Of a DNA stretch of 64,000 bases, positions 37,195 to 46,038 are shown one piece after another. Under the pieces are notes generated by a model. It was not told where the DNA came from and did no database searches. It saw nothing but the letters and a program-made list of their open reading frames with translations. Every line of letters begins with the position of its first letter. Positions within the stretch are counted from its first letter, which is position 1. A program made the translations under genes and the position numbers. Origin of the DNA: Leifsonia xyli subsp. xyli str. CTCB07 (GTDB lineage: Bacteria; Actinomycetota; Actinomycetes; Actinomycetales; Microbacteriaceae); the NCBI RefSeq assembly GCF_000007665.1, contig NC_006087.1:2170001-2234000 (forward strand). Direction: 5' to 3'.

Positions 37195-37676
37195 AGTCCC
37201 GCCCGGCGGCTCTCTGCCAGCTCCACGAGGCGGTCGCGCAGCTCTCCGGCCTCCGCCTCTGGCAGCCCCGGGATGAGCACACCGGTCGAGGCCGCCGCAG
37301 TCACGAACTTGAGGTCCGCGAGCCCGAGCACCCGTTCCACCGGTCCGCGGGTGATGTCGATCAGCTGCATGCGGCCGTACGGCACGGACACGAAGCGCTG
37401 GAACAGAACGCCGCGACAGAAGAGCAGATCGTCGTCCCGGAGCACGAAGCCGATCGATCGGGTGCGGCGGCGGGCGACGAACAGCGAGACCAGCGTGACC
37501 GCGATGACCCCCGCCAGGAGCAGCCAGCCCCCTGTCCAGCCGGCAGCGAGCCACAAGAAGACCGTTGCCGCGGCGAGCACGATCCCGGTGGTGAGCACGC
37601 CGGCGACGACGACGACCACGTACTTGGGCGAGACCCGTCTCCAGTCGCCGGCGGCCAGCTCAACGGGTGGGGGCAT
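37191..37676 (-). CDS. Small bacterial PH-domain (YdbS-like) membrane protein
   Basis: The 161-residue product starts at ATG 37676 (MPPPVELAAGDWRRVSPKY). It has two membrane helices followed by one bPH2 domain with the typical FVLRDDDLLFCRGVLFQRFVSVPYGRMQLIDI signature. YdbS/YdbT-like pairs are common in this position of the actinobacterial folate cluster. The gene overlaps the upstream DUF3180 gene by 17 nt and the downstream larger PH gene by 4 nt. Confidence 0.87.
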   Translation of the reverse strand: MPPPVELAAGDWRRVSPKYVVVVVAGVLTTGIVLAAATVFLWLAAGWTGGWLLLAGVIAVTLVSLFVARRRTRSIGFVLRDDDLLFCRGVLFQRFVSVPYGRMQLIDITRGPVERVLGLADLKFVTAAASTGVLIPGLPEAEAGELRDRLVELAESRRAGL

Positions 37677-38133
37677 CGTCCGGCTCCTTCTCGCTCTCAC
37701 CGGGCGGGAGGGTGCAGAAATACTCGGCGAGGAGTCCGGCGACGAGGAGGATGACGGCGCCGGCCGTGGCCAGGACGGTGAGCAGGACGGCACCGCCGAC
37801 GGGCAACACCTCCCGCGTGAACAGGAAGACCAGGATGCCCGCGCCAGCGCCGGTCAGAACCGCGCCGCTCAGTCCGCACGCCTTGGCAAGCAGGACGATC
37901 CGCGTCGCCTGGAACGGGTCGACCCGCCGCGGGCGGGAGCCGCGCACCGAGCGGCGGATCGGGAAGGCGAAGGCGACGATGACGATCGCGACGGCGACGA
38001 GAGTGATCGGCAGGGTCAGCGGTGAGATGAACACCGCGATCCCGCCGCTGGCGGCGGCGACCTCGACGAGGAACCCGAAGACCAGTCCGAGGACGCCGAA
38101 GCTGATCAGCGAGGAGGGCCGGGTGCGTCTCAC
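37660..38133 (-). CDS. DUF3180 membrane protein
   Basis: The product of about 157 residues starts at GTG 38133, within the folK stop (GTGA). Four hydrophobic segments are seen: LISFGVLGLVFGFLVEV, LTLPITLVAVAIVIVAFAF, LLAKACGLSGAVLTGAGAGILVFL and GGAVLLTVLATAGAVILLVAGLLAEYF. The pattern and the position after folK are typical of the actinobacterial DUF3180 family of unknown function. The frame stays open upstream, but that part is folK read out of frame. Confidence 0.85.
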   Translation of the reverse strand: MRRTRPSSLISFGVLGLVFGFLVEVAAASGGIAVFISPLTLPITLVAVAIVIVAFAFPIRRSVRGSRPRRVDPFQATRIVLLAKACGLSGAVLTGAGAGILVFLFTREVLPVGGAVLLTVLATAGAVILLVAGLLAEYFCTLPPGESEKEPDDAPTR

Positions 38134-38666
38134 GGTGCGGTCTCCTCGAACGGGGTCACGGGGTCGGTGGCGAGGGCGGCGAGGTCTGCGACGCGGCCGT
38201 GGCTGGGGAGCACGGCGTCCGGGGCGATGTCCCGCCAGGGCACGAGGACGAACGCGCGTTCGTGGGCACGGGGATGCGGGAGCGTGACCCGCGGGTCGTC
38301 GGAGACGATGCCCGAGTAGTCCACGATATCGATGTCGACGGTGCGGTCGCCCCAGCGCTCCTCGCGCACGCGGCCGAGGCCGTCTTCGATGCGGTTGACC
38401 GCGGCGAGCAGGGCGAGCGGGTCCAGGACAGTGTGGATGAGGACAACCGCGTTCAGGTACGCAGGGGCCTCCCCCGAAATGCCGTCGGGTTTGAGCGCGG
38501 GCGTCTCGTACAGCGGCGAGATCCGTTCGACGCGGATGCCGGGATGAGCGGCCAGCGCGTCGAGGGCGGCGCGGAGGGTCGCGACGCGGTCGCCGACATT
38601 CCCGCCCAGGGCGAGCACGGCGGGCGCTCCGACACGGAGGCGCTGGCGGCGGGGGGCGGGCCTCAC
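38130..38666 (-). CDS. folK: 6-hydroxymethyl-7,8-dihydropterin pyrophosphokinase
   Basis: The 178-residue enzyme transfers pyrophosphate from ATP to hydroxymethyl-dihydropterin for folate synthesis. The start is GTG 38666, overlapping the folB stop. Signature motifs are LALGGNVGDRVATLRAALDAL, YETPALK and the HPPK block GRVREERWGDRTVDIDIVDY, followed by TLPHPRAHERAFVLVPW. Complete and intact. Confidence 0.95.
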   Translation of the reverse strand: MRPAPRRQRLRVGAPAVLALGGNVGDRVATLRAALDALAAHPGIRVERISPLYETPALKPDGISGEAPAYLNAVVLIHTVLDPLALLAAVNRIEDGLGRVREERWGDRTVDIDIVDYSGIVSDDPRVTLPHPRAHERAFVLVPWRDIAPDAVLPSHGRVADLAALATDPVTPFEETAP

Positions 38667-39043
38667 CGGCGTTCCCGCACGATCCGCACCGCCACATCCC
38701 CGAACGGCACGTCGATCGGCGCGTCCGGTTTGTGGACCGTCACCTCCACCGAGCACACCGGCGAATGCGCGAGCACCACACCGGCGACGCGCTCAGCGAC
38801 GGTCTCGATGAGGTCCACCGGATTCCGTTTCACAGCTTCCGCGATCTCCACCGCGAGCTCTCCGTAGTGGACCGTCTGCCGGAGGTCATCGCTCGCGGCC
38901 GGGCTCGCGAGGTCGAGCCAGGCGGTCACATCGACCACGAAATCCTGGCCGTTCTCGCGCTCGAAGCCGTACACTCCGTGGTTCGCGCGAACGCGGAGCC
39001 CCGTGAGGAGGAGAGAGTCGGCCGGTCTATCGGTTCTGGTCAT
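38663..39043 (-). CDS. folB: Dihydroneopterin aldolase
   Basis: The 126-residue enzyme cleaves dihydroneopterin to hydroxymethyl-dihydropterin. I place the start at ATG 39043 (MTRTDRPADSLLLTGLRV), which overlaps folP by 17 nt. Diagnostic elements are RANHGVYGFERENGQDFVVDV, the TVHYGELAVEIAEAV segment, NPVDLIETVAERVAGVVL and the C-terminal VEVTVHKPDAPI. The reading frame extends well upstream, but that stretch is the complementary reading of folP. Confidence 0.95.
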   Translation of the reverse strand: MTRTDRPADSLLLTGLRVRANHGVYGFERENGQDFVVDVTAWLDLASPAASDDLRQTVHYGELAVEIAEAVKRNPVDLIETVAERVAGVVLAHSPVCSVEVTVHKPDAPIDVPFGDVAVRIVRERR

Positions 39044-39839
39044 CGCTTCCACCTTGCCACGCCCGCAGGACATTGAGGGCGATCTGCGTCGACGCGACAT
39101 CGTGGACGCGCACCGCCCACACCCCGGCCCGCGCGGCGAGCGCCGACACGACAGCCGTGGGTGAGTCCCGGTCGGCGACGGCGGAGCCGTCCGGAAGCAG
39201 AGCACCGAGGAAGCGCTTGCGGGAGGCGCCGATGAGCACCGGATAGCCGAGGGCCTCGATGTCGCCGAGCCCGGCGAGCACCTGCCAGTTGTGCCTGGCG
39301 TTCTTCGAGAAGCCGAGGCCGGGGTCGACGATGAGGCAGGCCGGGTCCACACCGCGGCGCAGGAGGTCGGTGACGCGGGCGGACAGCTCCGTCCGCACCT
39401 CGGCCACAGTGTCGGAGTAGACGGCGCGCGAGTCTCCGGCGTCGAGCTCTCCGCGCCAGTGCATGACCACGTATCGCAGTCCGGTGGCGAGCACAGCGTC
39501 GGCCATCCCCGCGTCGGCGAGACCGCCGGAGACATCGTTGATGATCGCGGCGCCCGCATCGGACGCGGCGCGCGCGGTGGAGGCGTTCATGGTGTCGACG
39601 CTGACGGTCACACCGCGTTCCGCAAGCCGGCGGATGACGGGGACGACCCGCACACGCTCCTCCTCCGGATCGACCCGGCGGGCGCCGGGACGGGTGGACT
39701 CACCCCCGACATCGATGATGTCCGCGCCCTGGGCGACCAGATCGAGCGCGTGTGCGACGGCGGGCTCGGGCTCCAGCCAGAGCCCGCCGTCGCTGAACGA
39801 GTCCGGCGTCACATTGAGGACACCCATGATGAGGGTCAC
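39027..39839 (-). CDS. folP: Dihydropteroate synthase
   Basis: The 270-residue enzyme condenses hydroxymethyl-dihydropterin pyrophosphate with p-aminobenzoate; it is the sulfonamide target. The start is GTG 39839 overlapping the folE stop as GTGA. Motifs include MGVLNVTPDSFSDGG, ADIIDVGGESTRPGARRV, VSVDTMNA, AAIINDVSGG, DPGLGFSK and GASRKRFLG. All are intact. Confidence 0.96.
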   Translation of the reverse strand: MTLIMGVLNVTPDSFSDGGLWLEPEPAVAHALDLVAQGADIIDVGGESTRPGARRVDPEEERVRVVPVIRRLAERGVTVSVDTMNASTARAASDAGAAIINDVSGGLADAGMADAVLATGLRYVVMHWRGELDAGDSRAVYSDTVAEVRTELSARVTDLLRRGVDPACLIVDPGLGFSKNARHNWQVLAGLGDIEALGYPVLIGASRKRFLGALLPDGSAVADRDSPTAVVSALAARAGVWAVRVHDVASTQIALNVLRAWQGGSDDQNR

Positions 39840-40411
39840 GCCGCACCGCACCCGATCAGCGCGATGAGCTCCGCGCGCGCGGCCGGCTCCGCGAACTCGC
39901 CGCGCGCGGCGAGGGTCACCGTCGTCGCCGCGACCTGCCGCGGACCGCGGGCGGTGACGCAGCCGTGCTCCGCGCTCAGCACGACAAGCACACCCCGCGC
40001 GCCCGCACCGGCCTCGAATGTGTCGGCGATCTGCTCGGTCAGCCGCTCCTGGACCTGGGGACGCGCGGCGAGCGTGTCGATGACGCGGGGGATCCGGCCG
40101 AGGCCGATCACGGCCTCTCCGGGCAGGTAGGCGACATGCGCGACGCCGATGAACGGCAGCAGGTGGTGCTCACACACCGAACGGAACGAGATCTCGCGCA
40201 GGATGACCGTCTCAGCCTGCCCCTGCTCCAGTGGAACCGGCTCGCCGAGCTCCGCTTCGGCGTCCCGGCCGAGGCCCGCGAAGAACTCCGCGTAGGCGTC
40301 CGCCACTCGGGACGGCGTAGCGCTCAGACCCGGCCGCGACGGATCCTCGCCGACAGCGGCGAGGATCTCAGCGACGGCCGCCTCGATGCGAGCGCGATCG
40401 AAACCGGTCAT
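39836..40411 (-). CDS. folE: GTP cyclohydrolase I
   Basis: The 191-residue enzyme opens GTP to dihydroneopterin triphosphate, the first step of folate synthesis. Start ATG 40411 (MTGFDRARIEAAVAEIL) lies 11 nt after the ftsH stop. Zinc and active-site features are FRSVCEHHLLPFIGVAHVAYLP, then GLGRIPRVIDTLAARPQVQERLTEQIAD and LSAEHGCVTARG. Length and motifs are normal. The frame's upstream extension is ftsH read out of frame. Confidence 0.96.
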   Translation of the reverse strand: MTGFDRARIEAAVAEILAAVGEDPSRPGLSATPSRVADAYAEFFAGLGRDAEAELGEPVPLEQGQAETVILREISFRSVCEHHLLPFIGVAHVAYLPGEAVIGLGRIPRVIDTLAARPQVQERLTEQIADTFEAGAGARGVLVVLSAEHGCVTARGPRQVAATTVTLAARGEFAEPAARAELIALIGCGAA

Positions 40412-40422
40412 GCGGCGCGTGG

Positions 40423-42426
40423 CTAGGAAGTCGCCGGCCGCGGCTTGATGGCGGGCGAGCGCTTCGGCTTCGGCGACGGCGGCGCGCTGTCCACGCCGCC
40501 GTCCACCGCACCGGCGCCGATCGGCGCCTTCGGGAACTCGATCGGAGGCAGATCGGAGATCGGCCGCTTGTCGCTGGAGAGCCACTGCGGGCGTTCCGGC
40601 AGCTTGTTCACGTCCGCGAAGATCTCAGCGATCTGGTTGTGGTCGAGCGTCTCCTGCTCCAGCAGGGCTGCGGCGAGCCGGTCCAGGATGGCGCGGTTGT
40701 CGTTCAGTACCTGCCAGGCCTCGTCATGCGCCTTCTCGATGAGCGCGCGCACCTCGGCGTCAACGCGCTCGGCGATCCGCTCGGAGTAGTCGCGCTGGTG
40801 GCCCATGTCGCGGCCGAGGAACATCTCGCCGTTGGCCTGGCCGAGCTTGACCGAGCCGATGTCGGCGCTCATGCCATACTCGGTGACCATCTTGCGGGCG
40901 ATGGAGGTCGCCTTCTCGATGTCGTTGGACGCGCCAGTAGTGGGGTCGTGGAACACGATCTCTTCGGCCACCCGGCCGCCCATGGCGTAGGCGAGCTGGT
41001 CGAGCAGCTCGTTGCGGGTGACCGAGTATTTGTCCTCCAGCGGCATCACCATCGTGTAGCCGAGGGCGCGGCCGCGCGGCAAGATGGTGATCTTGGTCAC
41101 CGGGTCGGTGTGCCGCATCGCCGCCGCCGCGAGCGCGTGACCGCCCTCGTGGTAGGCGGTGATGAGCTTCTCCTGGTCCTTCATGACCCGGGTGCGCTTC
41201 TGCGGTCCCGCGATCACGCGGTCGACGGCCTCGTCCAGGGCGCGGTTGTCGATGAGCTGCGCGTTGGAGCGGGCGGTGAGCAGGGCGGCCTCGTTGAGCA
41301 CGTTGGCGAGGTCGGCCCCGGTGAAACCGGGCGTCTTGCGGGCCAGCACCTCCAGGTCAACGGACGCGGCGATCGGTTTGCCGCGGCCGTGGACCTCGAG
41401 GATCTTCTTGCGGCCAAGCAAATCGGGCGCGTCCACGCCGATCTGCCGGTCGAAGCGGCCCGGACGCAGCAGCGCGGGGTCGAGGATGTCGGGGCGGTTG
41501 GTCGCCGCGATCAGGATGACGTTGGCCTTCGGGTCGAAGCCGTCCATCTCCACGAGCAGCTGGTTGAGCGTCTGCTCGCGCTCGTCGTGCCCGCCGCCGA
41601 GACCCGCGCCGCGGTGACGGCCGACCGCGTCGATCTCGTCGATGAAGATGATGGCCGGAGAGTTCTCCTTCGCCTGCTGGAACAGGTCGCGCACGCGGCT
41701 GGCGCCGACACCGACGAACATCTCCACGAAGTCCGAACCGGAGATGGAGTAGAACGGCACGCCCGCCTCTCCCGCGACGGCGCGGGCCAGCAGGGTCTTA
41801 CCGGTTCCGGGAGGGCCGTAGAGCAGCACGCCCTTGGGGATGCGCGCTCCGACCGCCTGGAACTTGGCCGGCTCCTTGAGGAAGTCTTTGATCTCCTCCA
41901 GCTCTTCGATGGCCTCGTCCGAGCCGGCGACATCTTCGAACGTGACCTTCGGCGTCTCCTTGGTGACCATCTTCGCCCGGGACTTGCCGAACTGCATGAC
42001 CTTGTTGCCGCCGCCCTGCATGCCGGAGATCATGATCCAGAAGAACACCCCGATCAGCAGCGCCGGGATCAGGAAGCCGAGGATGTTGACCAGCCAGTTC
42101 GGCTGCGGCACCTCGTCGTCGTAGCCCTTCGGGAGTTTGGCGTCGTCGATCGCCTTGACGACATCCGCGCCGCGCGGCGTGACGTAGTAGAACTGCACCT
42201 GCGTGCCGAGCGAGGCGTCCGCCGCTTTGAGCGTGAGGTCGACGCGGTTCTCGCCATCCACGATCTTCGCGCTGGACACCTTGCCCTGGGAGAGGAGCTC
42301 GAAGCCCTTCTGCGTCGACACACCCTTGAATCCCGACATCGTAAGCAGGCTCGAGCCGACCCACACGGTGATGATCGCCAGCACGACGTACAGGATCGGG
42401 CCGCGGAAGATCTTCTTGACGTTCAT
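40423..42426 (-). CDS. ftsH: ATP-dependent zinc metalloprotease FtsH
   Basis: The 667-residue membrane AAA protease degrades misfolded membrane and regulatory proteins. N-terminal helices lie at about residues 10-28 and 112-133, flanking a short extracytoplasmic domain. Walker A is GPPGTGKT at 204-211, with the second region of homology after [13 protein letters not shown]. The metal motif is HEGGH near residue 430 in [11 protein letters not shown]. The C-terminal tail is Pro/Lys-rich ([16 protein letters not shown]). It belongs to the tilS-hpt-ftsH-fol gene order typical of actinobacteria. Confidence 0.97.
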   Translation of the reverse strand: MNVKKIFRGPILYVVLAIITVWVGSSLLTMSGFKGVSTQKGFELLSQGKVSSAKIVDGENRVDLTLKAADASLGTQVQFYYVTPRGADVVKAIDDAKLPKGYDDEVPQPNWLVNILGFLIPALLIGVFFWIMISGMQGGGNKVMQFGKSRAKMVTKETPKVTFEDVAGSDEAIEELEEIKDFLKEPAKFQAVGARIPKGVLLYGPPGTGKTLLARAVAGEAGVPFYSISGSDFVEMFVGVGASRVRDLFQQAKENSPAIIFIDEIDAVGRHRGAGLGGGHDEREQTLNQLLVEMDGFDPKANVILIAATNRPDILDPALLRPGRFDRQIGVDAPDLLGRKKILEVHGRGKPIAASVDLEVLARKTPGFTGADLANVLNEAALLTARSNAQLIDNRALDEAVDRVIAGPQKRTRVMKDQEKLITAYHEGGHALAAAAMRHTDPVTKITILPRGRALGYTMVMPLEDKYSVTRNELLDQLAYAMGGRVAEEIVFHDPTTGASNDIEKATSIARKMVTEYGMSADIGSVKLGQANGEMFLGRDMGHQRDYSERIAERVDAEVRALIEKAHDEAWQVLNDNRAILDRLAAALLEQETLDHNQIAEIFADVNKLPERPQWLSSDKRPISDLPPIEFPKAPIGAGAVDGGVDSAPPSPKPKRSPAIKPRPATS

Positions 42427-42510
42427 GGTGCCCCCACAGTACCGCCTGCCCGCTGGGGGGCGCTGCATGTTCGCTCTGGGCGACCTGGTATTCGGCCGCT
42501 CCCCGCGGTG

Positions 42511-43062
42511 TCAGCTGTAGACGGCCGGAGCCAGGATGCCGACTCCGCGGAGGGTGCGGTAACGCTCGGCGTAGTCCAGACCGTAGCCGACCACGAACTT
42601 GTTCGGGATGTCGAAGCCGACGTACCTCACGTCGATCTCGACGCGGGCCGCCTCCGGCTTGCGCAACAGGGCGAAGATTTCGATCGACTCGGGACCGCGG
42701 CTGTGCAGATTGGCGAGCAGCCAGGAGAGGGTGAGGCCCGAGTCGATGATGTCCTCGACGATCAACACGGTCTTACCGCTGAGGTCGGTGTCGAGGTCCT
42801 TCAGGATGCGCACCACACCGCTCGACACGGTGCCGCTGCCGTACGAGCTGACGGCCATCCAATCCATCGTGACCGGGACACTCAGCTCACGGGAGAGGTC
42901 GGCCATCACCATGACAGCGCCCTTGAGGACGCCGATGAGCAGGACATCCTTGCCGGCGTAATCGCGTTCGATCTCGCGGGAGAGCTCGGCGATGCGGGAG
43001 CGGATCTGCTCCTCGGTGATCAGAATCTCGGTTAGGTCGTCGTGAACGTCCGTGAGTTCCAT
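42511..43062 (-). CDS. hpt: Hypoxanthine phosphoribosyltransferase
   Basis: The 183-residue purine salvage enzyme makes IMP or GMP from hypoxanthine or guanine and PRPP. Start ATG 43062 is chosen at MELTDVHDDLTEILITEEQ. The PRPP-binding motif is VLIVEDIIDSGLTLSWLL. The flexible loop is SSYGSGTVSSGVV, and the C-terminal KFVVGYGLDYAERYR is typical. It sits between tilS and ftsH as in most bacteria; the frame extends upstream only as antiphase tilS sequence. Confidence 0.96.
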   Translation of the reverse strand: MELTDVHDDLTEILITEEQIRSRIAELSREIERDYAGKDVLLIGVLKGAVMVMADLSRELSVPVTMDWMAVSSYGSGTVSSGVVRILKDLDTDLSGKTVLIVEDIIDSGLTLSWLLANLHSRGPESIEIFALLRKPEAARVEIDVRYVGFDIPNKFVVGYGLDYAERYRTLRGVGILAPAVYS

Positions 43063-43078
43063 GAGGGAGGCGCTGTCC

Positions 43079-44155
43079 TTAGGTGTGGGGGTGAAACGTG
43101 AGCAGGCCGTTCTGCCTGACAACTCTAACGCCTGGAAGGCTGAGCGGACCTTGCCCGTGCCAGTCGGCGATGAGCGCGGCGACCGCGAGCGTGTGGCTGC
43201 GGGAGAGAGAGACGCCGAACTCCGCCGAGACGACCAGCCGGATGATGCGCTGGCGGAGGGCCGGCGGGCCGGCGGCCAGCCCGCGGACCTCCAGAGCGAC
43301 CGAGCCGTCATCCGCCTGGGAGACCAGCTCCTGCGCCCCTTCGAGCGCGAGGCTGTCGAGGGCTTGGTCGTCTTCGCGCAACTGCTCGGCCGTGCGGGCG
43401 AGCGCCTCCGCGACGCCCGGGCCGAGCTCCTGCTCGAGGACCGGAAGCACCGCCGAGCGCACGCGCACACGGGTGTAGGCGGGGTCGTCGTTGTGCGGGT
43501 CGTCCCACGGCTCCAGGCCACTGTCGGCGCAGAACGCGCGCGTCGTGGCGCGGCGCAAGCCGAGGAAGGGGCGTAGCAGCCGGCCGGTGTCGGGCAGCAT
43601 GCCCTGCAGGCTGGACGGTCCGGAGCCGCGGGCGAGGCCGAGCAGGACGGTCTCGGCCTGATCGTCCAGGGTGTGGGCGAGCAGGATGCGGGCGGCGGCG
43701 GTCGCGCGAGCGGCGGAGTCGAAGGCAGTGTGACGGGCAGCGCGGGCAGCGCCCTCGGGGCCACCCGCTGCCTCCACCCTCACCCGTTCCACGAGCACAG
43801 GGCCGAGACCGAGCGCTCGCGCCTGGCAGGCGGCCCCGGCGGCGACCTCGGCCGAACCGGGCTGGAGACCGTGGTCCACGACGATGGCGCCCGAACGGAA
43901 GCCCGCGCGGGGGGCCTCGAACGCGGCGGCCGCGGCCAGGGCGAGCGAGTCCGCTCCCCCGCTCAGTCCGATGAGGACGAGGGCGCCGGGGGCGAGCGGG
44001 TGCGGCCGGGCGGGACCGTGATCGCCCTCCGCATCCGGCACGGGGAGGGCGGCGGCCGCGGCGAGCGCTGCGCGCACAGCGCGCCGGGCGTCGGCGATGG
44101 GCGGCGTCAGGCGCGGACGGCGGGGGGCTTCTCCCGGAGAACCGTCTGAATGCAT
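43079..44155 (-). CDS. tilS: tRNA(Ile)-lysidine synthetase
   Basis: The 358-residue PP-loop enzyme converts C34 of the CAU-anticodon tRNA-Ile to lysidine, changing its identity from Met to Ile. The P-loop is VLIGLSGGADSLALAAAAAFE. Further motifs are AIVVDHGLQPGS, HTLDDQAETVLLGLARGSG and LEPWDDPHNDDPAYTRVRVRS. The C-terminal domain is short, as in actinobacterial enzymes. Start ATG 44155 is divergent from ppa, sharing a 53-bp promoter region. Confidence 0.95.
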   Translation of the reverse strand: MHSDGSPGEAPRRPRLTPPIADARRAVRAALAAAAALPVPDAEGDHGPARPHPLAPGALVLIGLSGGADSLALAAAAAFEAPRAGFRSGAIVVDHGLQPGSAEVAAGAACQARALGLGPVLVERVRVEAAGGPEGAARAARHTAFDSAARATAAARILLAHTLDDQAETVLLGLARGSGPSSLQGMLPDTGRLLRPFLGLRRATTRAFCADSGLEPWDDPHNDDPAYTRVRVRSAVLPVLEQELGPGVAEALARTAEQLREDDQALDSLALEGAQELVSQADDGSVALEVRGLAAGPPALRQRIIRLVVSAEFGVSLSRSHTLAVAALIADWHGQGPLSLPGVRVVRQNGLLTFHPHT

Positions 44156-44208
44156 CCAGTAACGTTAGTGCAGGTTTTTCCCGCTGAACGTTTAAGGAGC
44201 GAACGGAC

Positions 44209-44700
44209 ATGACCGCATACGACGTCGTCATCGAAATCCCCAAAGGGAGCCGCAACAAATACGAAGTGGATCACGAGACCGGCCGCGTCTACCTCGACCG
44301 CGTGCTGTTCACGGCCTTCGTCTACCCGGCGGACTACGGCTTCTTCGAGAACACACTGGGCGACGACGGGGACCCGCTGGACGTCCTCGTTCTTCTCGAA
44401 TACCCGGTCTTCCCCGGTGTCGGCATCAAGGTGCGCCCGGTCGGCGTGCTGAAGATGTCGGACGAGGCCGGCGGCGACGCGAAGATCATCGCCGTCCAGC
44501 ACAAGGACCCGCGCTGGCAGCACATCCAGGATGTGAACGATATCCCGGAGTACACCCGCAAAGAGATCGAGCACTTCTTCGCCCGCTACAAGGACCTCGA
44601 ACCGGGCAAGTTCGTGACCATCGAGGGCTGGGGCGACGCGGCCGAGGCCGAGAAGATCGTCCAGGCCGGCTTCGCGAACCTCGAGGCCCAGGGCCACTGA
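44209..44700 (+). CDS. ppa: Inorganic pyrophosphatase (family I)
   Basis: The 163-residue soluble enzyme hydrolyses pyrophosphate. Start ATG 44209 follows AAGGAGCGAACGG. The active-site signature is [10 protein letters not shown], flanked by [13 protein letters not shown] and [16 protein letters not shown]. Length and motifs are standard. A hairpin terminator follows the stop. Confidence 0.97.
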   Translation: MTAYDVVIEIPKGSRNKYEVDHETGRVYLDRVLFTAFVYPADYGFFENTLGDDGDPLDVLVLLEYPVFPGVGIKVRPVGVLKMSDEAGGDAKIIAVQHKDPRWQHIQDVNDIPEYTRKEIEHFFARYKDLEPGKFVTIEGWGDAAEAEKIVQAGFANLEAQGH

Positions 44701-44708
44701 GTCAGACA

Positions 44709-44748
44709 GAGAACCGCCGGGCGCGCATCGTGCGCTCGGCGGTTTCTC
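44709..44748 (+). terminator. Hairpin terminator after ppa
   Basis: The stem GAGAACCGCCGGGCGC pairs with GCGCTCGGCGGTTTCTC with one bulge, 8 nt past the ppa stop. TTTCTCCGTT forms the tail. It also lies at the 3' end of the convergent NlpC/P60 gene and may serve both. Confidence 0.8.
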
Positions 44749-44763
44749 CGTTCCCGAAGGGGA

Positions 44764-46038
44764 TCAGGCGGAGGGACGGGCCACCTGGCCCCAGGGGGAG
44801 CCCCATACCGACTGGATCTTGACGACATCGCCCTCGGTGGGCGCGGCGATCATCATCCCGCCGCCGAGGTAGATGCCGATGTGGTAAAACGAGCCCGGTC
44901 CGCTCCCCCAGAAGATGAGGTCGCCCGGCTGGCGCTGGCTGTAGGACACGATCTGTCCGCGGTTCGCTGCGGTGTACCACTGGTTGTTCACCGAGTGCGA
45001 GCCGATGTAGACGCCAGCGTAGGCATAGGCCTTCATCGTGAGGCCCGAGCAGTCGTACCCGACTGGACCCTCGCCTCCGAAGATATAGGGCTTGCCCAGC
45101 TGCGCCCGCGCGTAAAAGATCGCGGCCTGCACGACGTTGCCCTGCGGCGGGGCGACCGGGTCGCCGCCACCACCGCCGCCACCACCGCCCTGCTGTTGCC
45201 GCTCGCGACGGATGCGCTCCTCCTCGGCCGCCTTGGCCGCCGCAGCGGCCGCCGCCTGCTGCGCCTTCACCTGTTCGCCCTGGAGATATGCCGCCTCGAC
45301 CTGCGAAGACGTGTTCTTCAGCGTCGCCAGCTGGGCGATGAGCTCGGTCGACTTGGTCTGCTGCTCGGCGAGCGCGGCTTGCGCTTTGGCCTGGGCGTCC
45401 TGCGACGCCTCCAGGGCGGCGGTCGCCTTGTCGGCGAGGGCTGCGCGCTCGGTCTTCGCGACCTGGGCCTGGGCCGTCAGGGACGTCGCTGTGTTCTTGT
45501 CGTTGGTTGCCTGGTCGTAGACAGCCTTCGACTGCTCGGTGAGCTTGCTCATCGTGCCGAGCTGGAACAGAAGCTTGTCGGCAGCGGACTCCGACCCGCC
45601 CCCCTTCAGCAGCAGTTCGGTGCTGACATCGCCACCGCCCGCCTTCGCGAGGTGCGAGGCGAGCAGTCCGGCACGCATCTGCGACGTCTTGGCCTTCTCC
45701 GCCGCAGCGCTCGCCTGCGCTTCGAGATCCGCCTCTTTCGCCGCCGCCTGGTCGAGCGCGTCCTTGGCCTGGAAGTACGCCTCAGCGGCTTTCTCGGATT
45801 CGATGCGGGCCGCGTCCACAGTGGACTGCAGATTGCCGATGAGCGTCGTGATCTCGCCGATCATCGCCTGCTGGTTGGCGACGTTGGCTTTGGCCTGCTG
45901 CACATCGTTCCAGGAGGGGTAATCCACAGCGTGCGCGGGCGCGACGATGCCGATGGAGGCCGTCACAGCGCCCATGACACCGGCGCCGATCGCCAGTCCG
46001 GTCGGGATACGGGGGGTCTTGGGGACATCACTAGCCAA
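44764..46038 (-). CDS. Secreted NlpC/P60 peptidoglycan endopeptidase
   Basis: The 424-residue product has a signal peptide (GVMGAVTASIGIVAPAHA), an N-terminal PSWNDVQQAKANVANQQ motif that opens a long coiled coil, a Gly run (nine Gly near residue 290), and a C-terminal NlpC/P60 domain. The catalytic Cys is in GYDCSGLTMKAY and the His in FYHIGIYLGGGMMI. RipA-type enzymes of this form cut stem peptides during cell separation. The TTG start at 46038 overlaps the end of the M23 gene by 8 nt, with AAGGCAGG ahead, indicating co-translation with that gene. Confidence 0.92.
   Translation of the reverse strand: MASDVPKTPRIPTGLAIGAGVMGAVTASIGIVAPAHAVDYPSWNDVQQAKANVANQQAMIGEITTLIGNLQSTVDAARIESEKAAEAYFQAKDALDQAAAKEADLEAQASAAAEKAKTSQMRAGLLASHLAKAGGGDVSTELLLKGGGSESAADKLLFQLGTMSKLTEQSKAVYDQATNDKNTATSLTAQAQVAKTERAALADKATAALEASQDAQAKAQAALAEQQTKSTELIAQLATLKNTSSQVEAAYLQGEQVKAQQAAAAAAAKAAEEERIRRERQQQGGGGGGGGGDPVAPPQGNVVQAAIFYARAQLGKPYIFGGEGPVGYDCSGLTMKAYAYAGVYIGSHSVNNQWYTAANRGQIVSYSQRQPGDLIFWGSGPGSFYHIGIYLGGGMMIAAPTEGDVVKIQSVWGSPWGQVARPSA

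Noticed and set aside
35320..37554. Single 744-residue protein including the region upstream of 37194
   Set aside because: The upstream 120 codons are the other PH-domain gene read out of frame; the GTGA overlap at 37191-37194 marks the true boundary.
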